64,000 bases of DNA from JBBSAT01 sp044223665 (GTDB taxonomy: Bacteria; Myxococcota_A; Polyangia; Polyangiales; Sandaracinaceae), in assembly GCA_044223665.1 (NCBI GenBank), contig JBGALT010000009.1, forward strand, positions 1 through 64,000. The letters are read 5' to 3'. The notes below the pieces were generated by a model. It searched no databases. It was not told where the DNA came from and worked only from the letters and a program-made list of their open reading frames with translations. Of the stretch, positions 29,018 to 39,539 are shown in pieces. Numbering within the stretch: the first letter of the stretch is position 1; each line of letters starts with the position of its first letter. The position numbers and the translations under genes are program-made.

Positions 29018-29986
29018 ATGCCCGTCGACAGGGAGACGCTCCGAAGCGGGCTGAGCCTGACGCTCGATCACACCGACCTCGGCCCGATCGGAAAGAAGTA
29101 CGAAGGCAAGGTCCGCGACAACTACTCGCGCCCCGACGGCACGCGCGTGCTCGTCACGACCGACCGCATCAGCGCGTTCGACCGCGTGCTCGGCACCCTG
29201 CCCTTCAAGGGCCAGGTCCTGAACGGGCTCTCGGCCTACTGGTTCGGCGCGACGAAGGACGTGGCCCCGAGCCACTTCGTGTCGGCGCCGGATCCGAACG
29301 TGACGATCGGAATCGAGTGCACGCCGCTCGCGGTCGAGCTGGTCGTACGTGCCTACCTGACCGGTGTCACCTCGACGAGCATCTGGACGCACTACGCGGC
29401 GGGCGCGCGTACGTTCGCCGGACACGCCCTCCCCGACGGCATGAAGAAGAACGAGCCGCTGCCGAAGCCGATCCTCACGCCGAGCACCAAGGCGGCCAAA
29501 GGCGGCCACGACGAGACGGTCGCGAAGGACGAGCTGCTCGAGCGCGGTGAAGTGAGCGCCGCCGACTTCGAGCGCGCTGGCGAGATGGCCCTCGCTCTGT
29601 TCCGGCGCGGACAGGAGATCTGCCGCGCGCGCGGCCTCATCCTCGCCGACACCAAGTACGAGGTGGGCAAGACCCCCGACGGGCGCATCGTGATCATCGA
29701 CGAGATCCACACGCCCGACTCCTCACGCTACTGGCTCGCTTCGAGCTACGAGCAGCGCTTGGCCAAGGGCGAGGAGCCCGAGAGCTTCGACAAGGAGTAC
29801 GTGCGCCGCTGGCTCGCGGCGGAGGGCTTCCGCGGCGACGGCCCGATCCCGAAGATCCCGGACGACGTGCGCGTCGAGGCCTCGCGGCGCTACATCGAGG
29901 CGTGCGAGACCATCCTCGGCACGCCGTTCGTGCCCAACCTCGAGAGCCCGCACGAGCGCATGAAGCGCAACCTCGGCATCGCCTGA
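29018..29986 (+). CDS. purC: SAICAR synthase
   Basis: Phosphoribosylaminoimidazole-succinocarboxamide synthase, joining CAIR and aspartate with ATP in purine synthesis. The 322-residue length fits the longer PurC form (bacterial short forms are about 240). Characteristic segments: GKKYEGKVRDNY (ATP/phosphate binding), TTDRISAFDRVL, 'VELVVRAYLTGVTSTSIW', and 'IIDEIHTPDSSRYW' near the C-terminus. It is coupled with the helicase upstream (3 bp) and purS downstream (11 bp). Confidence 0.96.
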   Translation: MPVDRETLRSGLSLTLDHTDLGPIGKKYEGKVRDNYSRPDGTRVLVTTDRISAFDRVLGTLPFKGQVLNGLSAYWFGATKDVAPSHFVSAPDPNVTIGIECTPLAVELVVRAYLTGVTSTSIWTHYAAGARTFAGHALPDGMKKNEPLPKPILTPSTKAAKGGHDETVAKDELLERGEVSAADFERAGEMALALFRRGQEICRARGLILADTKYEVGKTPDGRIVIIDEIHTPDSSRYWLASSYEQRLAKGEEPESFDKEYVRRWLAAEGFRGDGPIPKIPDDVRVEASRRYIEACETILGTPFVPNLESPHERMKRNLGIA

Positions 29987-29997
29987 AGGAGAACGAC

Positions 29998-30231
29998 ATG
30001 AAGGCCCGCATCTACGTGACGCTGAAGCGAGAGGTGCTCGACCCGCAGGGCGACGCCGTGCGCCACGCGCTCGGCGCGCTCGGCTTCGACGGCGTCAAGG
30101 ACGTCCGCATCGGCAAGCTCGTCGAGATCGAGCTCGAAGGCGAGACCGACGATGCCCGCAGGGCGCAGCTGCGCGCGATGTGCGAGAAGCTGCTCGCCAA
30201 CCCGGTGATCGAGGACTTCCGCGTCGAGTAG
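29998..30231 (+). CDS. purS: FGAM synthetase subunit PurS
   Basis: A 77-residue protein starting MKARIYVTLKREVLDPQG and containing 'GVKDVRIGKLVEIEL', both diagnostic of PurS, which bridges PurQ and PurL in formylglycinamidine ribonucleotide synthase. AAGGAG lies at ideal spacing before the ATG. purQ and purL are not adjacent; the next gene is on the opposite strand, so the other subunits are elsewhere. Confidence 0.93.
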   Translation: MKARIYVTLKREVLDPQGDAVRHALGALGFDGVKDVRIGKLVEIELEGETDDARRAQLRAMCEKLLANPVIEDFRVE

Positions 30232-30257
30232 CTCGGTCGAAGGACGGCGCCCGGTGA

Positions 30258-31079
30258 TCAGCCGCAGAGGCCGACCAGCGACACGAACGGGTGCCCGTCG
30301 ATCATCTCGCACTGGTACACCGCGTCGAGCACGAGGCAGCCGCAGTCGTTGCAGCCGTCGGACGAGCTCGCGCAGTAGTGCTCGATGCCATCCGTCGGGC
30401 CGCAGCGTGAGCCACAGAACTGGTCGGCGCGGCAGGAGCCCGCGCCGCACGGGTACTGCGTGCATGCGGCGCAGTCGGCGACCGGGCCTGGGCGCCAGAT
30501 GCCGCCCTCGCACACGATGGCCGTGTCGCAGCAGGCGTCGCCGCAGCTCAGCCCCTCGCCGCTACAGGCCGCGCCGAGCGCGGCCGCGGTATCGGCCGGA
30601 CATTCCGTGATCGTGGCCGGGCAGATCACGGGTGGACACGCCGAGGGCGCCCAGTGCCCGTCGACGCACACCAGCGCGCCCCAGCTCCCGGGCGTGGGGC
30701 AGCACTCGCCGCAGGTCATCCCGTCCGACGAGCAGCGGTCGCCGACGTTGGGCTGCCGGCCACACCAGCAGACCGGATCGGCCTCGGCCACGGCGCACTG
30801 CCAGCGGCCGGCGCGGCAGTCGCACGAGATGAAGGAGCTGCACACGTCGGTGCCGCCGGACTCGCAGTGCGCGCCTTCGACGCTGCACGTGGTGTTCGGG
30901 TCCCAGGGGTTGAAGTCGCTGCACGTCGCGTGGCCCGCATCTCCGAGCGGCGCATCGAGCAGCAGACTGCCGTCCCCGGGAAGCCGCCCCGCATCCCCCT
31001 GAGGCACACCGTGGGAGTCGGCACAGCCGACCGCGCAGAAGACCGAGAGCGCGAGCGAGACGAGACACGGCGACCGCAT
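30258..31079 (-). CDS. Cysteine-rich lipoprotein
   Basis: A 273-residue secreted protein. The ATG at 31079 gives a lipoprotein signal with lipobox CAVGC; an upstream extension in the same frame is Arg/Ala-rich and not credible. The mature part has an Asp/Gly-rich stalk and then about 40 cysteines, in repeats such as CSSDGMTCGECCPTPG and CSGEGLSCGDACCD, suggesting a compact disulfide-bonded extracellular domain. This style is typical of myxobacterial surface proteins. No enzyme motif is seen. Confidence 0.8.
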   Translation of the reverse strand: MRSPCLVSLALSVFCAVGCADSHGVPQGDAGRLPGDGSLLLDAPLGDAGHATCSDFNPWDPNTTCSVEGAHCESGGTDVCSSFISCDCRAGRWQCAVAEADPVCWCGRQPNVGDRCSSDGMTCGECCPTPGSWGALVCVDGHWAPSACPPVICPATITECPADTAAALGAACSGEGLSCGDACCDTAIVCEGGIWRPGPVADCAACTQYPCGAGSCRADQFCGSRCGPTDGIEHYCASSSDGCNDCGCLVLDAVYQCEMIDGHPFVSLVGLCG

Positions 31080-31222
31080 GCCTGCTGCCAGAAGCAGGCG
31101 TCGTGCCCGCGTTTCGTGGGCCAGCATGTGCCGGCGGGCGCTCGCGGCTCGAGCTCGAGGTGCTCGGCGGCGTAGCTCGAGGGCCACGACGCGCTCCATC
31201 CCTCGGGCGAGGGTCGCGCTAG

Positions 31223-31256
31223 TCGGTGATCGCCCCTACTCGGTGATCGCCCCTAC
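31223..31256. repeat. 17-bp tandem duplication
   Basis: TCGGTGATCGCCCCTAC occurs twice in direct succession (31223-31239 and 31240-31256), followed by a third partial TCGGTG. It lies at the 3' end of the small Cys-motif reading frame and outside any well supported gene. Confidence 0.95.
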
Positions 31257-31447
31257 TCGGTGGTCGGCAGCCCGGCGCGCGCCGCGCGGATCCGGCGGCC
31301 GACCGGGCAGTCCGCGCAGCCGCCGCCACAGCACTTCCGAGGCCGCGCCATGGGCCCCGGGGCCGGCGGCGCGAGCGGCCGCGGCGCCGTCGGTCGTGCC
31401 GCCTGGGCGACGCCGCGCAACGAGCCGACCGTGAAGCGGGGCTTCAT
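31253..31447 (-). CDS. Small Cys-motif protein
   Basis: A 64-residue reading frame starting MKPRFTVGSLRG, with an Ala/Pro-rich middle and the motif RKCCGGGCADCPVGRRIR near the end. 'CCGxGCxxC' is the core of short metal-binding-like segments known from small bacterial proteins and from oxidoreductase-like N-terminal motifs. Its stop lies within the 17-bp tandem duplication. Ribosome site is weak. Support is the motif only. Confidence 0.48.
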   Translation of the reverse strand: MKPRFTVGSLRGVAQAARPTAPRPLAPPAPGPMARPRKCCGGGCADCPVGRRIRAARAGLPTTE

Positions 31448-31505
31448 GTCACGGTCTTGTACGCCGGAGCGGCGCCGTTCTTCAATCCGCGCCGCGATCG
31501 TTCGT

Positions 31506-32339
31506 TCACGAGAGACGCGTCGAGAACGCGCCGCGACGTGCCCGCTGGATCGCGCGGCGGATCTCGCTCTCGTCCGGCGGGCTCGGCGTGTCCGCCAGGT
31601 ACGCCTCGAGGTCGGAGATCGCCGCCAGCTCGGCCCCCAGCGCCAGCGCGTGCAGGCCGCGATCTCGTCGGAACTCCAGGGTGTCGGTCAGGTCCACCAG
31701 TCGATCGCAGGCGACCATGGCTGGCGCGTGGGCCTTCTGCCGCTCGTGCGCGAGCTTCAGATTGAGGAGCATGCGGACGAGCATCGAGCGCTCGTCCACC
31801 ACCGCCACGTGCTCGGGGACCATCCGCGACGGGCCTCCGAGGTGCCGCTGCGCGAGCTGCGCGAGCCGCGACGGGAGCAGCTCGCGACCGTCGTCGAAGG
31901 GGTCGACCAGCACGCCGTCCTCGCCGGCCCCGACACGCACGAGGAAGTGGCCCGGAAAGCCGACGCCCCGAACGTGCAGACCCGCCCGGCGCCCCACCGC
32001 GATCATCACGACGGCGAGCGTGAGCGGGATCCCCAAGCGTCGCTCGACGACCTCGGTGAGATCGCTGTTGCGGGGATCGTAGTAGTCGGTCTCGTTCGCG
32101 CGGAACTGGTGCTCGAGGAAGATCTGCTCGGCGAGCAGCGCCGCCTGCGTCGAAGGGCGCAGCACCGACGCGTCACGCTCGCGGAGCGGCGCCGAGATCT
32201 CGTCGAGCCGCTGGCGCGTGCGCTCGACGGGCGCATCGGGCCGCAGGTCGCGCGCGACGAGCAACGAGAGCTCGTCGATCGTCAGCCCCGCCGCGAGGGC
32301 GTCGCTGAGCTTGATCGGCGGCGGGCGGACCATCGACAC
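31506..32339 (-). CDS. SirB1/transglutaminase-like protein
   Basis: A 277-residue protein of the SirB1 family (transglutaminase-like N-terminal domain plus helical/TPR C-terminus). The signature 'YYDPRNSDLTEVVERRLGIPLTLAVVMIAVGRRAGL' followed by 'GVGFPGHFLVRV' and 'VDPFDDGREL' covers the conserved core. The catalytic Cys of true transglutaminases is absent at the expected position, as in most of the family. Start is GTG 32339, or ATG 32333. Function in most bacteria is unknown. Confidence 0.88.
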   Translation of the reverse strand: MSMVRPPPIKLSDALAAGLTIDELSLLVARDLRPDAPVERTRQRLDEISAPLRERDASVLRPSTQAALLAEQIFLEHQFRANETDYYDPRNSDLTEVVERRLGIPLTLAVVMIAVGRRAGLHVRGVGFPGHFLVRVGAGEDGVLVDPFDDGRELLPSRLAQLAQRHLGGPSRMVPEHVAVVDERSMLVRMLLNLKLAHERQKAHAPAMVACDRLVDLTDTLEFRRDRGLHALALGAELAAISDLEAYLADTPSPPDESEIRRAIQRARRGAFSTRLS

Positions 32340-32420
32340 AGCGTAGCCCGTCGCGCCGCTCCGAGCGATTTACACGCCCGGGCGGCCGGTTCGGGAGTCC
32401 GAGTCGAGGCCTGCGCCTCA

Positions 32421-32769
32421 CAGCGCGGGCGTAGCCCGCAGCCCAACGACGTCGGCGCCGCAGCGCGGCGCGCTGTCTCGGAACCACGCCGTGGCGATCG
32501 AGGGCTGCCGCAGCTCGGGAGCGCCCGCTGCGCGGCTTGCCCTCCAGCCTCGCCCAATCGTCGCGCCATGCGACGATTGTGGGACGTAGAAGATCAGCGC
32601 GGGCGTAGCCCGCAGCCCAACGACATCGGCGCCGCAGCGCGGCGCGCTGTCTCGGAAGCAGGCGGTGGCGATCGAGTGCTGCCGCGGCTCGGCCAGCGCA
32701 CGACGCGCGGGTCGCCCTCCAGCCTCTTCCCAATCGTCGCGTCACGCGACGATTCTGGGACGTAGTAGA

Positions 32770-32770
<1 letters not shown>
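32421..32770. repeat. Two tandem ~175-bp hairpin-bearing repeats
   Basis: Copy 1 (32421-32594) and copy 2 (32595-32770) are near-identical, beginning CAGCGCGGGCGTAGCCCGCA and ending GATTNTGGGACGTAGNAGAT. Each has a short hairpin at its start (GCGGGC-gta-GCCCGC) and a strong one near its end: 10-bp arms CAATCGTCGC/GCGACGATTG in copy 1 (32555-32579) and AATCGTCGCG/CGCGACGATT in copy 2 (32732-32754). The end of copy 2 touches the pckA stop codon, so it could terminate pckA. This array accounts for most of the 430-bp gap between pckA and the SirB1-like gene; the remaining ~80 bp hold nothing I can identify. Confidence 0.88.
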
Positions 32771-34386
<1,616 letters not shown>

Positions 34387-34432
34387 GCGGGACGCACTCC
34401 TCTCGAGGGGGGCGAAAGCTTAACGTGCCGCG

Positions 34433-35356
34433 TCAGGGGGGTGCCACGGCTGATTGGAGGAAGGTCACAAGGCCGCGGTCGGCATCGAGCTCGGCCAGGC
34501 CGCCCAGCGCGATCTCCCAGGACTCGTCGTCCGCGTGGCCGACGGGCACCCGCGAGATCACGGGGATCCCGAGATCCCCCAGCCGATCGCGCAGGACCGC
34601 GTCGACGTCCCGACCGTCTTCTTGCGGGTCACAGCGGGTGAAGTCCCCGACGACGACGCCCGCGCAGCGCTGGAGCGCCCCCGAGAGCCGCAGGGTCGTC
34701 AGCATCCGGTCGACGCGATAGGGGGCCTCGCCCACGTCCTCCACGAGGAGGATCGCGCCCTCCACGGGCGGAAAGAACGGCGTCCCCGAGAGCGCAGCCA
34801 GGATCGCGAGGTTTCCGCCCACGACCGGCGCCACGACCCGGCCACGGGTCGACCACGTCGGCGCGTGACCTTCGAGAGGAACATGGTGCTCGACCGCACG
34901 CATCCAGCGCTCCACGCGCTCCTCGGGCAGTCGTCCGAGGGCGGCGACCATCGAGCCGTGCAGCGAGCGCAGGCCGGCGCGCTGCCACACCGCGTGCAGC
35001 GCGGTCACGTCGCTGAAGCCCACGAGCAGCTTGCGCGCGGTGCGCACGAGCTCGAGATCGATCGAAGGCAAGAGGCGCATCGCGCCGTAGCCCCCGCGCG
35101 CCGCCACGATCGCATCGACGCTCGGATCGGCGAGCGCGGCGTGCAGCTCCGAGAGGCGACGGGCGTCGTCGCCGGCGAGGAAGCCGTCGACCTCGAAGAG
35201 CCCGGGCTCGTGGCTCACCACGTAGCGCGCGCGGAGGCGCTCGATCCCACGCTCGAGCGCGGCGCGCTCGAACGGGCTGGCCGGGGCGATCACGCGGACG
35301 TGGCCCCCGGGGCGGAGACCGCGCACCGGCGCGAAGCGTTGGGTCTGGGCGACCAC
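34433..35356 (-). CDS. Muramoyltetrapeptide LD-carboxypeptidase (S66 family)
   Basis: A 307-residue S66 peptidase that removes the terminal D-Ala from cytoplasmic murein tetrapeptides during peptidoglycan recycling. The catalytic Ser is in LLVGFSDVTALH near residue 115, the Glu in LLVEDVGEAPYRVDRML near 210, and the His in RVPVGHADDESW near 277, the expected Ser-Glu-His order. N-terminal 'GGHVRVIAPASPFERAALERG' is the family opening. No signal peptide, consistent with a cytoplasmic enzyme. Start is GTG 35356. It is transcribed away from the DedA gene; the promoters must lie in the ~70 bp between them. Confidence 0.93.
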   Translation of the reverse strand: MVAQTQRFAPVRGLRPGGHVRVIAPASPFERAALERGIERLRARYVVSHEPGLFEVDGFLAGDDARRLSELHAALADPSVDAIVAARGGYGAMRLLPSIDLELVRTARKLLVGFSDVTALHAVWQRAGLRSLHGSMVAALGRLPEERVERWMRAVEHHVPLEGHAPTWSTRGRVVAPVVGGNLAILAALSGTPFFPPVEGAILLVEDVGEAPYRVDRMLTTLRLSGALQRCAGVVVGDFTRCDPQEDGRDVDAVLRDRLGDLGIPVISRVPVGHADDESWEIALGGLAELDADRGLVTFLQSAVAPP

Positions 35357-35425
35357 GCGGGCACTCTCCGCGATCAGCCCCCGAGGTCAAGCGCGCCGTG
35401 CGAGCGCATGCGAGATTGCACGCGG

Positions 35426-36037
35426 ATGGTCGACTCGCTCCTCGACTGGCTCCGGCACCACGAGGGCCCGCTCGCGTACGTTCTGCTCGGCGCGGCCTCG
35501 CTGATCGAGTACGTCTTTCCGCCTTTCCCCGGCGACACCGTCGCGCTCTTCGGGGTCTACCTCGTCTTCGCGGCGAGCTACGACGGCCCGACCGCGTACC
35601 TCGCCCTCGTCGCCGGCGCGATCATCGGGGGCCAGGCCACGTGGCTCGTCGGACGGCGCATCGGCCGCGGCGCGGAGCGGCCCGCGTTCCTCCGCGGGGA
35701 GCGGGCGACCGAGGCGATCGCGACCATCGAAGAGCACTTCGCGCGACACGGCTCGCTGTTCTTGGCGCTCCACCGGTTCGTGCCCGCGCTGCGCTCGTTC
35801 GTGTTCGTCGCCGCCGGCATGAGCGGCGTCTCGTTCGTGCGCGTCCTGCTGCTCGGTGGGCTCTCGGCCGCGCTGTGGAACGGCGCGCTCTTCGCCCTGG
35901 GCTTCGTCGCCGCCGAGAACTGGGAGCGACTGACGTCGTTCGTGTCGATCTACTCGTGGATCGCGATGGGCGTGGTCGCGCTCGCGATCGCCGTCGTCGT
36001 CGTGCGGCGAAGGCGCGCCGCACGACGCCCACGCTGA
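35426..36037 (+). CDS. DedA-family membrane protein
   Basis: A 203-residue integral membrane protein of the DedA/SNARE-associated group. The signature 'IEYVFPPFPGDTVALFGVYLV' near residue 25 and 'FARHGSLFLALHRFVPALRSFVFVAAGMSGVSFVRVL' are the conserved re-entrant and Arg/Gly segments. Such proteins act in membrane lipid-carrier recycling and proton-dependent membrane homeostasis. Two in-frame ATGs exist (35408 and 35426); the later one starts directly at the family-like N-terminus. Ends in Arg-rich tail. Converges with the hybrid kinase gene. Confidence 0.9.
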   Translation: MVDSLLDWLRHHEGPLAYVLLGAASLIEYVFPPFPGDTVALFGVYLVFAASYDGPTAYLALVAGAIIGGQATWLVGRRIGRGAERPAFLRGERATEAIATIEEHFARHGSLFLALHRFVPALRSFVFVAAGMSGVSFVRVLLLGGLSAALWNGALFALGFVAAENWERLTSFVSIYSWIAMGVVALAIAVVVVRRRRAARRPR

Positions 36038-36048
36038 TCGACGACGTC

Positions 36049-36084
36049 CCCGCGTCGCGTCGCGTCGTGGCGCGGCGACGCGGG
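36049..36084. terminator. Bidirectional hairpin terminator
   Basis: CCCGCGTCGC (36049-36058) pairs perfectly with GCGACGCGGG (36075-36084) around a 16-nt loop, between convergent stops of the DedA and kinase genes. A second small inverted repeat, GAGGAG-c-CTCCTC, follows at about 36087-36099. No U-run. Confidence 0.6.
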
Positions 36085-36097
36085 CGGAGGAGCCTCC

Positions 36098-38586
36098 TCA
36101 GGGCCGAGGTCTCGGCGACGCGCCCGCGGCCTCGGCGCCGCGAGCATCGGTGGTCGGGAGCCGCACCACGAACGGGGTGCCTTCGCCCGGGGCCGACTCG
36201 CAGTCGATGGTGCCGCCCGCCTCCTTCACGATGCGCTGGCAGATGGGCAGGCCCAGGCCGGTCCCTCCGCCTTCCGACTTCGTCGTGAAGAAGGGCGTGA
36301 AGATGTGCTGTCGGATCTCCGGCGGGATGCCGGGCCCGGTGTCCGTGACGGCCACGCGCGCGTGCCCAGCCGGATCGAGGTGCGCGATGACGCGGATCTC
36401 GCGCGTGCGCAGCTCGAGCGCCGGGCCCATCGCCTGGGCCGCGTTGACGAGCAGGTTGAGGAAGAGCTGCACCAAGCGGGCCTCGCTCGCCACGACCACG
36501 GGCGCGGCGCCCACGTCGAGCACCACGCTGGCCACCGGTCGGGTCTGCGGCGCCGCGATCCGCACCGCTGCCGCGAGGACGCGGTCGAGCGCGACGGGGC
36601 GTGCCTCTTCCACGATGCCTCCCCGCGAGAGAGTCCTCAGGTCCGCGGCGATCGTCCGCACGCGCAAGGCCGCGTCGAGTGCCGCGCCGAGCCGCTCGCG
36701 CACCGGCGAGCCGGACGGGAGATCGTCGATCGCGAGCTCGATCTCGGCCAGGACCGACGTGAGCGGGTTGTTGATCTCGTGGGCGACACCGGCCGCGAGC
36801 ACGCCGATCGACGCGAGGCGCTCGCTCGCGATGAGCTGCGTCTGGGCGCGGCGTGCATCGGTCACGTCGCGGAGAACCGCGACCGCGCCGGACGGCTTGC
36901 CGCTCTCCCCGCGGAGAGGCCGCACCGTCACCTCGAGCCAGCGCAGCTCCGCGCCCCGCTCGAGGCAGACCTCCGCTCCGTCCACGTGCTCGCCGGCCAG
37001 CGCGCGCGCGATCGGATGCTCGTCGCTCCGGAGCGGCACCGGGTGATCGCTGCGGAGCAGGCGCGGACGCTCGAGCTCCGGCGGCCCGAGGCCGATGTAG
37101 CGTAGCACTCGCCGCTCGCGTTCCATCGCGTCGCCACGCCCTGCGCGTCGAAGACGAGCGTCGGATCCCCCATGGCGTCGAAGATCGTGGTCAGCAGCTC
37201 CGCGCGCTCGCGCTCGCGGGCGCTCGTGGCCGCGACTTGCTCGAACGATCGCGCCAGCGCCAGCACCAGAGCCACCTGCCCGGCGACGACCTGCACGAAC
37301 GTCACGCGCTGCGGGTCGGGGGGCGCCGAGCGCGTGCGCAGCGCGACCGCGCCGAGCAGCTCGTCACGATGGAGGATGGGAACGACGAGCGCGTCTCCGT
37401 CGTCGATCCCGAGCACGTGGCCCGGCACCGGGAAGGCCGCGCGGACATCGCCGCTCGCGCCGACGCGATCGAGGATCGCGCGCGGCGAGGTCTCCACCGC
37501 GGCGCGCTCGCCCGGATCGAGCCCGAGGCTGCGCCACGTCCACCCATCCCCGCGACGAACGAGGAGCAGACCCCACGAGAAGCCACCGGCGTCGAGGCAA
37601 GCGTGGAGCGCCGAGTCGAGCGCGCGGTCGACGCTGCGATCGATGACGAGGGCGTCGGTCAAGCTCCCCAGCACGGTGAGCTGCGCCGCGAGCGTCGTGA
37701 CCTGATGGCTGAGCCGGGCGTTCAGCAGGATCTGGCGCTCGAGCTGGCGTGCCGTGCGGACGAGCCGAGCCTCGCGCGTGGCCGACGCGTCGGCGGAGCC
37801 CGGGACGATGGGGCGAGCACGCCGCACGTTCGCCAGCGCGCTCAGCGTCTCGGCGACCTCGCGGAAATCGGACGAGCGCACCACGTACGCGTCGGCGCCC
37901 AGGCGGAGGCCGAGCTCGCGATCGGCCTCGTCGACGTAGCTGTTGGTGACGAGCACGATCCGCAGGTCGTGCCAGCGCGGCTGGGACCGAATGCGCTCGC
38001 ACAGGCCGTAGCCGTCCAGGCGCGGCATCAGCACGTCGCTCACCACCACGTGCACGAGCTCGCGCTCGAGCAACGCGAGGCATTCTTCACCATCGGCGGC
38101 GCCGAGAACGCGGAACCCGAGCCGGCCGAGACGGAGCATCCCGAGCTTGCGCTGGACCGGATCGTCGTCGGCGACCACGAGCGTCTGGCCCTGACCTGGT
38201 AGCTCCGGCGCCGGCCGATCCTCGGGCAAGTAGGCGCGCAGCACCGCTCGCAGCCGGGTCGGCTCGATCGGCTTGACCACGGTGTCGTCGAAGCCGGCGC
38301 TCGAAAGTCGCGCCTCGTCCTGCGGAGACACCAGACCCGTGAACGCGAGGATCGGAACGTGGTCGCCGACGAGCGCTCGCAGCGACCCGACGACGTCGAG
38401 CGCGTTGCCGTCGGGAAGGCCGAGATCGAGGAGCAGGAGGTCGGGACGCGATCGCTCGGCCGTGGCGACGGCGTCGCGCAACGTCGCGGCCTCGAGGAGC
38501 ACGATGTCCTCGGCTCCGAGCACCGCACGGACGACCGTGCGCGTGGCGAGGTTGTCCTCGACCAATAAGACGACCTTCTGCTTCAT
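36098..38586 (-). pseudogene. Hybrid histidine kinase with two receivers, frameshifted in the PAS domain
   Basis: One gene in two frames. The first frame (ATG 38586) encodes REC1 (residues ~1-118, phospho-Asp in LLLLDLGLPDG), REC2 (~135-250, Asp in VVVSDVLMPRLDG), a GAF-like domain and the start of a PAS domain (LVFDAQGVATRWNASGE). The second frame resumes at VLRYIGLGPPELE and gives the rest of PAS, the HisKA box (GVLAAGVAHEINNPLTSV) and an HATPase domain with NLLVNAAQAM, DTGPGIPPEI and GGGTGLGLPI. A single base lost between about 37108 and 37126 explains the break. Intact, it would be an ~830-residue cytoplasmic sensor kinase that autophosphorylates on the His. It diverges from a LuxR-type response regulator across a region with twin palindromes. 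Confidence 0.85.
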
Positions 38587-38702
38587 CTCTCGCGGCCGTC
38601 GCGGCCCCCCGCGCGTGCCTCGATGGATGCTGACACTCGCGCACGCCGCAGCCACACAAATCAGCGCATCGGCGCGTGATCGACGTCATCGATGCGCACG
38701 CT

Positions 38703-38752
38703 GTCACCCCACGGGGTGACAAGGTCGAGGATCGGTCACCCCGTGGGGTGAC
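38703..38752. promoter_or_regulatory. Twin 18-bp operator-like palindromes in a divergent promoter
   Basis: GTCACCCC-AC-GGGGTGAC (38703-38720) and GTCACCCC-GT-GGGGTGAC (38735-38752) are two perfect inverted repeats with identical 8-bp arms. Their centres are 32 bp apart, about three helical turns, so both would face the same side of DNA. They lie 117 bp from the hybrid-kinase ATG and 84 bp from the response-regulator ATG, in the shared upstream region. Cooperative binding by a dimeric regulator is inferred. Confidence 0.75.
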
Positions 38753-38835
38753 AACCTCCGTCACGACCGGAAACGATCGGCGCGACGGTGGGGCCGCGCG
38801 GTCGGCGCCCGCGTCGTGTACTCTGGCGTTCGGGG

Positions 38836-39453
38836 ATGCACGCGCAGAGCAGCGAGTCGGGATCGATGCGGTCGCTCCTCTGTCTCGAGGACGACCCGCT
38901 TGTGCAGCGCGCACTGCAGCGCTCGCTGCCGGAGCTCGACCTGCGCATCGTCGACACCGTCGCGCAGGGAAAGGCCGCGCTCGCGAGCGAGCGCTTCGAT
39001 GCGTGGTTCCTCGACGTGCGCGTGCCCGACGGCTCGGGCCTCGACCTCCTCGAGTGGGCCCGCGCGCGCGGGGACACCACGCCCGCGCTCGTGATGACCG
39101 GCTCGACGGACCGCACGCCGGCGAACGCGGCGCAGGAGCTGGGCGCCGAGTTCGTCTACAAGCCCTTCTCGATCGCGAACCTCCGTGCGTTTCTCGCGCG
39201 CTGCAACGTCGCGCGAGCCGAGGGGCCCGCGACCAAGCACAACGTCGAGGCCTTCGTGCGCAAGCACCGGCTCACCCCGCGTCAGGCGCAGATCGTGGCG
39301 GTGATCGCCCGCGGCGTGGAGCGCCCGGGGCTCGCGGCTGCGCTCGGCGTCTCCGAGAACACGATCAAGACCCTCGTGCGCCGCATGCTCGATCGCACCG
39401 GTCACCGCGACCTCGCGCACCTCTACCGCGAGCTCGCCGGGCCGATCGGCTGA
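38836..39453 (+). CDS. Response regulator with LuxR/FixJ-type HTH
   Basis: A 205-residue regulator. The receiver domain (about residues 11-125) has acidic pocket EDDP, phospho-Asp in AWFLDVRVPDGSG, Thr in LVMTGSTDR and Lys in EFVYKPFS. The C-terminal ~65 residues form a LuxR-like helix-turn-helix: LTPRQAQIVAVIARGVERPG then LGVSENTIKTLVRRMLDRTG. ATG 38836 is used; a second ATG at 38866 starts exactly at the receiver. It diverges from the hybrid kinase, which is its likely partner. Confidence 0.88.
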   Translation: MHAQSSESGSMRSLLCLEDDPLVQRALQRSLPELDLRIVDTVAQGKAALASERFDAWFLDVRVPDGSGLDLLEWARARGDTTPALVMTGSTDRTPANAAQELGAEFVYKPFSIANLRAFLARCNVARAEGPATKHNVEAFVRKHRLTPRQAQIVAVIARGVERPGLAAALGVSENTIKTLVRRMLDRTGHRDLAHLYRELAGPIG

Positions 39454-39539
39454 GCGCGCTGCGGGCCCCCCGACGTCTGCAGCGCTCGCACTGCGGAGGA
39501 GCAGCTGGCGCATCGGGAGCTCGCCCCCACCCTCGTCGC

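Noticed and set aside
32340..32769. Protein-coding readings through the tandem repeats
   Set aside because: Frames crossing it are made of the repeat itself and match no family; hairpin structure explains the region better.
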